Source of the DNA: Bacteroidaceae bacterium
GTDB lineage: Bacteria > Bacteroidota > Bacteroidia > Bacteroidales > Bacteroidaceae
DNA: 33,096 nt
Assembly: GCA_017618515.1 (NCBI GenBank)
Contig: JAFZUB010000145.1
Location: 1 to 33,096 of the forward strand
Direction: 5' to 3'
Shown: positions 28,461 through 33,096 of the stretch, in pieces
Layout: each line of letters opens with the position of its first letter
Position numbering within the stretch: position 1 is the stretch's first letter
Translations under genes and position numbers: made by a program
The notes under the pieces: model-generated
What the model was told of the DNA's origin: nothing
Seen by the model: only the letters and a program-made list of their open reading frames with translations
The model's database searches: none

Positions 28461-31259
28461 ATGACATTGCAGGAAGCGATAAGGCAGCGCATACTTGTGC
28501 TCGACGGTGCCATGGGCACTATGATACAGAGCTACAACCTCAGTGAGGACGACTTCAGAGGCGACCTCATGAAGGATGCCGCGTGCCTGATGAAAGGCAA
28601 CAACGACCTGCTGTGCCTCACGCGTCCCGATGTGATAAGTGACATACACCGGCGCTACCTTGAGGCTGGTGCCGACATCATCACCGCCAACACCTTCTCC
28701 GCCCAGCGCATTTCGATGGCAGACTATCATTGCGAACATCTGGTGGGCGATATCAACCGTGCTGCTGTGAGGCTGGCTCGCAGCCTGACCGACGAATACA
28801 CGAGCCGTAATCCTGAGTGGCCACGCTTCGTGGTGGCTACCGTGGGTCCTACCAACAAGACAGCGTCTATGTCGCCTGACGTGAATGACCCCGCAGCACG
28901 CGACATAACCTTCGACGAGTTGGTAGAGGCTTACACCGAGCAGATGGAGGCCTTGCTGACGGAGGGCATCGACGGACTGCTGATAGAGACCATCTTCGAC
29001 ACCCTTAATGCTAAGGCAGCCATCTATGCCGCCGGGCAGACCATGGAGCGCTTGGGCAAGGAGGTGCCGCTGATGCTCTCGCTCACTGTGAGCGACAAGG
29101 CTGGGCGTACACTCAGCGGACAGAAGCTCGACGCTTTCCTTGCATCGGTGAGCCATGCCAACATATTCTCCGTAGGCCTCAACTGTTCCTTCGGACCAAA
29201 GGAGATAAAGCCCTTCCTAGAGGAGCTGGCAGCGAAAGCACCTTATTATATTACTGTGCACCCAAACGCCGGATTGCCCAACGCTCTCGGCACCTATGAT
29301 GTCACACCGGAGGAGATGCGCGAGCAGATGCGCGATTTTGTCGATCGCGGCCTCGTCAATATCATCGGCGGCTGCTGCGGCACCACCGATGCCTTCATAG
29401 CTGAGTATCAGAAAATCATATATAAAACTGGGAATAAAGAGCCCAAGCTGTCTCGCGAAATCTCAAATCCTTTTCCCCCTCCTCAAGGAGGGGCTAGGGG
29501 TGGTCTTCAAATCTCACATCTCAAACTCTCTGGCCTAGAGATGGTGGAGGCCACTCCTGAGATCAACTTCATCAATGTGGGGGAGCGCTGCAATGTGGCA
29601 GGCAGTCGCAAGTTTCTGCGACTCATCAGCGAGCACAACTATGACGAGGCACTGGCCATCGCTCGCCGACAGGTGGAAGATGGCGCTATGGTGCTTGACA
29701 TCAATATGGACGATGGCATGCTCGACACTCCAGCCGAGATGACCACCTTTCTGCGCCTCATCGCCTCTGACCCCGATATAGCGCGTGTGCCGTTGATGAT
29801 TGACTCGTCGCGCTTTGACGTGATAGAGCAGAGCCTCAAGTGCATACAGGGCAAGTCGATAGTCAACTCTATCTCTCTCAAGGAAGGCGAGGAGGTGTTT
29901 CTGCAGCGTGCCCGTGAGGTGCGCCGTCTCGGAGCCGCTGTGATAGTCATGGCGTTTGACGAGCAGGGACAGGCGACCACTTATGAGCGTAAGATAGAGG
30001 TGTGTCAGCGTGCCTACGACTTGCTGGTGGGCAAGGCGGGCTATAATCCTGCCGACATCATCTTCGACCCCAATATACTCTCCATTGCCACTGGCATGAG
30101 TGAGCACGACCGCTATGCCCTCGACTTTATCCGCGCCACACGCTGGATACGCGAGAACCTCAAGGGCAGTCATGTCAGCGGCGGAGTGAGCAATTTGTCG
30201 TTCGCTTTCCGCGGCAACAACTATCTGCGCGAGGCGATGCATGCGGTGTTCCTCTACCACGCCATACAGGCTGGCATGGACATGGGAATCGTCAACCCCG
30301 CCACGTCGGTAATCTACGACGACATCCCCGATGACCTCCGCACACTGCTGGAGGACGTGGTTCTGTGCCGCAGGGCTGATGCCGCGGAGCGACTGATAGA
30401 GTGGGCGCAGAAGAGCCAAGAGTCGAAGGGCGAGAGCCGAGAGTCAAGGGCCGAGAATCGGGGGCCGGAGAGTTCTCGTAGCCTACCAGAGCGCCTGATG
30501 CATGCATTGGTGAAGGGCGACCCCTCCAACTTAGAGGCGGACCTTGCTGAGGCTATCAACGAATATCCCTCTGCAGTAAGTATTATAGAGGGGCCGCTGA
30601 TGCAGGGAATGACAACCGTGGGGCACCTCTTTGCCGATGGTCGTATGTTTCTGCCGCAGGTGGTCAAGACGGCCCGCACCATGAAGCGCGCCGTGGAGAT
30701 ACTACAGCCTTACATAGAGCAGGGTAAGAATCAGGCAGCTACCGCTGGCACAGTGCTTCTGGCCACGGTGAAGGGCGATGTGCACGATATAGGCAAGAAT
30801 ATTGTCAGCGTGGTGATGGCGTGCAACAACTACCAGGTGATAGACTTAGGCGTTATGGTGCCGGCAGAGCAGATAGTGGAGGCAGCCATCAAGTATAAAC
30901 CAGATATCATAGGACTCAGCGGACTCATCACGCCTAGCCTGACAGAGATGTGCTACACGGCCGACGCGCTGCACAAGGCAGGAGTAGCCGCTCCCCTCAT
31001 GATAGGCGGAGCCACAACCAGCGCATTGCACACAGCCCTTAAGATAGCGCCACTCTATGGCGGTCCCGTCATCTGGGTGAAGGATGCGTCGCAAAACTCT
31101 ATCCTTGCAGCGCAACTGCTCAGTCCCACCAGTCGCGGACAATATATCGCCTCTCTACGCAGCGAGCAGCAAGCGCTGGTGGAAGAATACAACACCGCTG
31201 AGCGTCCACAGCTGGCAAGCCTCGAGCAGGCCAGGGCCAACAAACCAAAACTCTTTTGA
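28461..31259 (+). CDS. metH: Cobalamin-dependent methionine synthase without activation domain
   Basis: A 932-residue protein. The homocysteine domain (about 1-325) has LDGAMGTMIQ and zinc cysteines Cys242 (GLNCSFGP), Cys305 and Cys306 (GGCCGTT). The pterin domain (about 358-640) has FINVGERCNVAGS and MIDSSRFDVIEQSL. The cap (about 675-755) precedes the B12-binding domain (DVHDIGKNI, axial ligand His775; SGLITPS; GGATTSALH). It transfers methyl from methyltetrahydrofolate to homocysteine. The protein stops at LEQARANKPKLF, just where the C-terminal AdoMet activation domain of full-length MetH (about 1200 residues) would begin; that domain is probably a separate protein. Two linkers (residues 333-357 and 651-674) are unusually long and made of intergenic-type repeats. 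It follows smpB by 21 bases; no cobalamin riboswitch is seen. Confidence 0.96.
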   Translation: MTLQEAIRQRILVLDGAMGTMIQSYNLSEDDFRGDLMKDAACLMKGNNDLLCLTRPDVISDIHRRYLEAGADIITANTFSAQRISMADYHCEHLVGDINRAAVRLARSLTDEYTSRNPEWPRFVVATVGPTNKTASMSPDVNDPAARDITFDELVEAYTEQMEALLTEGIDGLLIETIFDTLNAKAAIYAAGQTMERLGKEVPLMLSLTVSDKAGRTLSGQKLDAFLASVSHANIFSVGLNCSFGPKEIKPFLEELAAKAPYYITVHPNAGLPNALGTYDVTPEEMREQMRDFVDRGLVNIIGGCCGTTDAFIAEYQKIIYKTGNKEPKLSREISNPFPPPQGGARGGLQISHLKLSGLEMVEATPEINFINVGERCNVAGSRKFLRLISEHNYDEALAIARRQVEDGAMVLDINMDDGMLDTPAEMTTFLRLIASDPDIARVPLMIDSSRFDVIEQSLKCIQGKSIVNSISLKEGEEVFLQRAREVRRLGAAVIVMAFDEQGQATTYERKIEVCQRAYDLLVGKAGYNPADIIFDPNILSIATGMSEHDRYALDFIRATRWIRENLKGSHVSGGVSNLSFAFRGNNYLREAMHAVFLYHAIQAGMDMGIVNPATSVIYDDIPDDLRTLLEDVVLCRRADAAERLIEWAQKSQESKGESRESRAENRGPESSRSLPERLMHALVKGDPSNLEADLAEAINEYPSAVSIIEGPLMQGMTTVGHLFADGRMFLPQVVKTARTMKRAVEILQPYIEQGKNQAATAGTVLLATVKGDVHDIGKNIVSVVMACNNYQVIDLGVMVPAEQIVEAAIKYKPDIIGLSGLITPSLTEMCYTADALHKAGVAAPLMIGGATTSALHTALKIAPLYGGPVIWVKDASQNSILAAQLLSPTSRGQYIASLRSEQQALVEEYNTAERPQLASLEQARANKPKLF
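29458..29533. repeat. Composite repeat inside metH (TCAAAT units around a GC palindrome)
   Basis: AAATCTCAAATCC precedes the palindrome CCCCTCC-TCAA-GGAGGGG (within 29471-29502), followed by CTTCAAATCTCACATCTCAA. It is in frame, coding for ISNPFPPPQGGARGGLQ and then ISHLKLS between the homocysteine and pterin domains. Confidence 0.8.
30411..30478. repeat. GAGAGCC/GAGTC repeat linker inside metH
   Basis: Degenerate units such as GAGTCGAAGGGCGAGAGCC and GAGAGTCAAGGGCCGAGA encode a Ser/Glu/Arg-rich segment (residues 651-674) between the pterin domain and the B12 cap. Confidence 0.65.
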
Positions 31260-31261
31260 TA

Positions 31262-31310
31262 TTACATTTCAAATTTCAAATCTCAAATCTCAAATTTCAA
31301 ATTTCAAATC
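31262..31310. repeat. TCAAAT-family repeat between metH and the NSS transporter
   Basis: Tandem degenerate 7-8 bp units (TTCAAATTTCAAATCTCAAA and onward) fill the gap almost up to ATG 31317. The same unit occurs in metH, the glycosyltransferase gene and the nucleotidyltransferase gene. Confidence 0.85.
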
Positions 31311-31316
31311 AAAACA

Positions 31317-32690
31317 ATGTCCACCCCAAGAGCATCCTTCGGAAGCAAATTCGGCATAATCATGGCAGCGGCGGGTAGTGCCGTCGGCCTCGGCAATATA
31401 TGGCGTTTCCCCATAGAGACAGGCAATAATGGCGGAGCAGCCTTTATCCTTATTTATATATTAGCCATACTACTGCTGGGTGTGCCGCTGATGGTGGCGG
31501 AGTTCTTTGTTGGACGCCATGCCCACACCAATGCTGCCCATGCTTACCGCAAACTCAGTAGCCACCCCTTATGGAGCAATATAGGTTTTATTGGCGTGCT
31601 GGGTGGAAGCCTCATATTGTGCTACTATGTGGTGGTGGCCGGCTGGGTGCTGAAGTATATGTTCCTGTCCGTCGACGGTACTCTTAGCACACTCTTCACT
31701 CCTGGCGATGCCAGCGGCTACGAAAGTCTTTTTGGCTCTTTCGTCAGTAGTTCATGGAGTCCACTGATATATATGGCAGCCTTTGTACTGATGTGTCACT
31801 TTGCCATAACCGCTGGTGTGCGTAGTGGCATAGAGAAACTCAGCAAGATATTCATGCCCGCGCTGTTCGTAATCCTTGTGGTGTTGGTGGTGTTCAGCCT
31901 CTTTGCTCCTGGCGCGCAGGAGGGTCTGAACTTCCTCTTCCATCCCGACTTCAGCAAACTGACCACACGCTCTGTGCTTCTGGCCATCGCTCAGGCTTTC
32001 TTTTCGCTGAGTCTCTGTATGGGTTGCCTGTGCACCTACGCTTCCTACTTTGGCAAGGATGTCAATATCATTCGTTCTGCTGCCAATATCAGCTTTATCG
32101 ACACTATGGTGGCCATTATGTCGGGCCTTATCATCTTCCCCGCAGTCTTTTCTGCAGGCATCGACCCGCAGTCAGGTCCTTCGCTGGCTTTTATTGCGTT
32201 GCCCGGGGCGTTCTGTGAGGCATTCAGCGGCGTGCCTATATTGGCGTCGCTGATGAGTATCCTCTTCTATGCATTGTTGGTGTTGGCTGCCCTTACCTCT
32301 GCTATCTCGCTTTATGAAGTGCCCACTGCTTACATCCACGAGACATGGCACATACGCCGTCGCTATGCCGCGATGGTGGTCACCGTGGTATGCTTGCTGC
32401 TGGGCACCGTCTGCTCACTGAGTATGGGAATATGGGGCGATGTGCAGCTCTTCGGCAAGAATATCTTCGACTTGCTCGACTACTTCTGCACTACTATCAT
32501 GATGCCATTGAGCGGAGTGTTTATCGCCCTTTTCGTAGGCTGGGTTGTTAAGCGCAATGTATTCATCGACGATGTAACTAACGACCACGCTCTTCGCCCT
32601 GGCCCTGCCAAGCTTGTCTATTGGCTGCTCCGGTGGGTAGCCCCCATCCTCCTGCTGGCTGCCTTCCTCGGTGTGCTTGGAGTGATATAG
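31317..32690 (+). CDS. Sodium-dependent transporter, NSS/SNF family
   Basis: A 457-residue inner-membrane symporter with about 11-12 helices. The opening FGSKFGIIMAAAGSAVGLGNIWRFPIETGNNGGAAFILIY is the NSS signature (unwound helix 1, Na+ and substrate site, GNIWRFP). EFFVGRHAHTNAA and SLCMGCLCTYASYFG (helix 6) also match. It imports an amino acid or related compound with Na+; LeuT and Tyt1 are characterised relatives, but the substrate is not readable here. The Na+ gradient could be supplied in part by the decarboxylase encoded at 14722-18967. ATG 31317 follows a repeat-filled 57-base gap after metH. It converges on menA with only 9 bases between stops. Confidence 0.94.
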   Translation: MSTPRASFGSKFGIIMAAAGSAVGLGNIWRFPIETGNNGGAAFILIYILAILLLGVPLMVAEFFVGRHAHTNAAHAYRKLSSHPLWSNIGFIGVLGGSLILCYYVVVAGWVLKYMFLSVDGTLSTLFTPGDASGYESLFGSFVSSSWSPLIYMAAFVLMCHFAITAGVRSGIEKLSKIFMPALFVILVVLVVFSLFAPGAQEGLNFLFHPDFSKLTTRSVLLAIAQAFFSLSLCMGCLCTYASYFGKDVNIIRSAANISFIDTMVAIMSGLIIFPAVFSAGIDPQSGPSLAFIALPGAFCEAFSGVPILASLMSILFYALLVLAALTSAISLYEVPTAYIHETWHIRRRYAAMVVTVVCLLLGTVCSLSMGIWGDVQLFGKNIFDLLDYFCTTIMMPLSGVFIALFVGWVVKRNVFIDDVTNDHALRPGPAKLVYWLLRWVAPILLLAAFLGVLGVI

Positions 32691-32699
32691 TACGTTGTT

Positions 32700-33096
32700 T
32701 TACATCGCCAAAGCTATGGTGAGCAGCACGCCGAAGATGAGCATGTTGCGCGAAGTCAGCCCCAGGATATGGTTGAGCTCACGCCCTTGGCGGATGCGCA
32801 CCATCTGGCGCCAAGTCATAATATGTAATAATAAATAAGGTAGGGTAAAGCCTGCCCCCATCCCCTTCCATAGGGAAGGCAGTAAAGACGTCAGCCCCCA
32901 TGCCGCAATGCCACAGGCGAGGTAGAAGTAGCGCCCGAACTTCTCGCCAAATGTCGCAATCAAGGTCTTCTTGCCGCTGAGGCGGTCGGTGTCGCGGTCG
33001 CGGTAGTTGTTGATTATCAGCAGGGTGTCAATCAGCACTCCGCAGGTGAGGCCTGCTATCCATGCAGCAGTGGAGAGAGTACCAGTGGCGGCGAAA
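32700..33096 (-). CDS. menA: Menaquinone prenyltransferase MenA-like, 5' end outside window
   Basis: The C-terminal 131 codons of a UbiA-family membrane protein; the frame is open to the window edge, so the start lies beyond 33096. The segment AGLTCGVLIDTLLIINNYRDRDTDRLSGKKTLIATFGEKFGR has the NNxRDxxxDR motif of 1,4-dihydroxy-2-naphthoate polyprenyltransferase. Hydrophobic helices and the RELNHILGLTSRNMLIFGVLL tail agree. MenA attaches the isoprenoid chain in menaquinone synthesis. An internal stretch (SLWKGMGAGF) coincides with a GC-rich palindromic repeat at 32851-32881, followed by a TAATATG-like run. Confidence 0.88.
   Translation of the reverse strand, partial: FAATGTLSTAAWIAGLTCGVLIDTLLIINNYRDRDTDRLSGKKTLIATFGEKFGRYFYLACGIAAWGLTSLLPSLWKGMGAGFTLPYLLLHIMTWRQMVRIRQGRELNHILGLTSRNMLIFGVLLTIALAM
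32851..32881. repeat. GC-rich palindromic repeat inside menA
   Basis: The plus strand CCTGCCCCCATCCCCTTCCA then TAGGGAAGGCA contains the inverted repeat CCTTCC-ATAG-GGAAGG with flanking mismatch. It is translated on the minus strand as LPSLWKGMGAG. Confidence 0.5.

Noticed and set aside
29450..29540. Frameshift or assembly error in metH at the odd linker
   Set aside because: Both flanking domains are in the same frame and intact; the unusual residues come from an in-frame repeat, not a shift.
28224..30419. Long minus-strand open frames opposite smpB and metH
   Set aside because: They are shadows of the conserved SmpB and MetH reading frames.

Overview
The window looks like chromosomal DNA from a Bacteroidales bacterium, most likely Prevotellaceae or a close relative. 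The evidence is a MurF-alanine racemase fusion, a GSCFA protein, a sodium-pumping methylmalonyl-CoA decarboxylase operon whose gamma subunit carries a lamin-tail domain, PepSY-like periplasmic proteins, a Bacteroidetes-type LptD, and several promoters with the Bacteroidetes -7 box TAnnTTTG. GC content looks moderately high by eye. I see no prophage, integrase, transposase, CRISPR array, rRNA or tRNA. Two genes run off the ends and are easy to miss: murF-alr at the left (1-2265, minus) and menA at the right (32700-33096, minus).

Layout. 1-6065 (minus) is an envelope operon, lptD-like > GSCFA > murF-alr. 6320-7034 (minus) holds two small secreted PepSY-like proteins ending in a terminator. 7089-11937 (minus) is a tightly packed six-gene run: ruvC > double-ATPase ABC protein > zinc-ribbon membrane protein > HAD phosphatase > MBL hydrolase > repeat protein. 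12026-13453 (plus) is a polysaccharide flippase, divergent from ruvC and convergent on rfbB, with a perfect bidirectional terminator between flippase and rfbB. 13538-18967 (minus) is mmdA > lamin-tail/OadG > biotin carrier > OadB > rfbB; the first four form a complete Na+-translocating decarboxylase that would convert methylmalonyl-CoA to propionyl-CoA in succinate/propionate fermentation. 19225-21132 (plus) holds a MATE transporter and a phosphodiesterase. 21205-22542 (minus) is gdhA. 22720-27384 (minus) is a three-gene unit: receiver-like/PPDK-N protein > nucleotidyltransferase > family 2 glycosyltransferase. 27538-31259 (plus) is DMP19-like > smpB > metH, followed by an NSS transporter (31317-32690).

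The most striking pattern is at the DNA level. Several families of short degenerate repeats (TTCAATGTTCAATG-like, TCAAATCTCAAAT-like, a GC-rich palindrome such as CCCCTCC-TCAA-GGAGGGG, GGAGTAAGGAGTAAT-like, TAATATGTAATATG-like) lie between genes and also, in frame, inside coding sequences. In-gene copies fall in predicted linkers or loops of MetH (two sites), the double ABC ATPase, the glycosyltransferase, the nucleotidyltransferase and perhaps MenA, and in the signal peptide of the repeat protein. MurF has its own in-frame duplicated 9-residue insert. This looks like protein-invading small repeats, comparable in concept to the Rickettsia palindromic elements. The second candidate novelty is the 989-residue protein at 24415-27384: one degenerate and one intact-looking receiver-like domain fused to a PEP-synthase-type nucleotide-binding domain, with no phosphohistidine or PEP-binding domain recognised.
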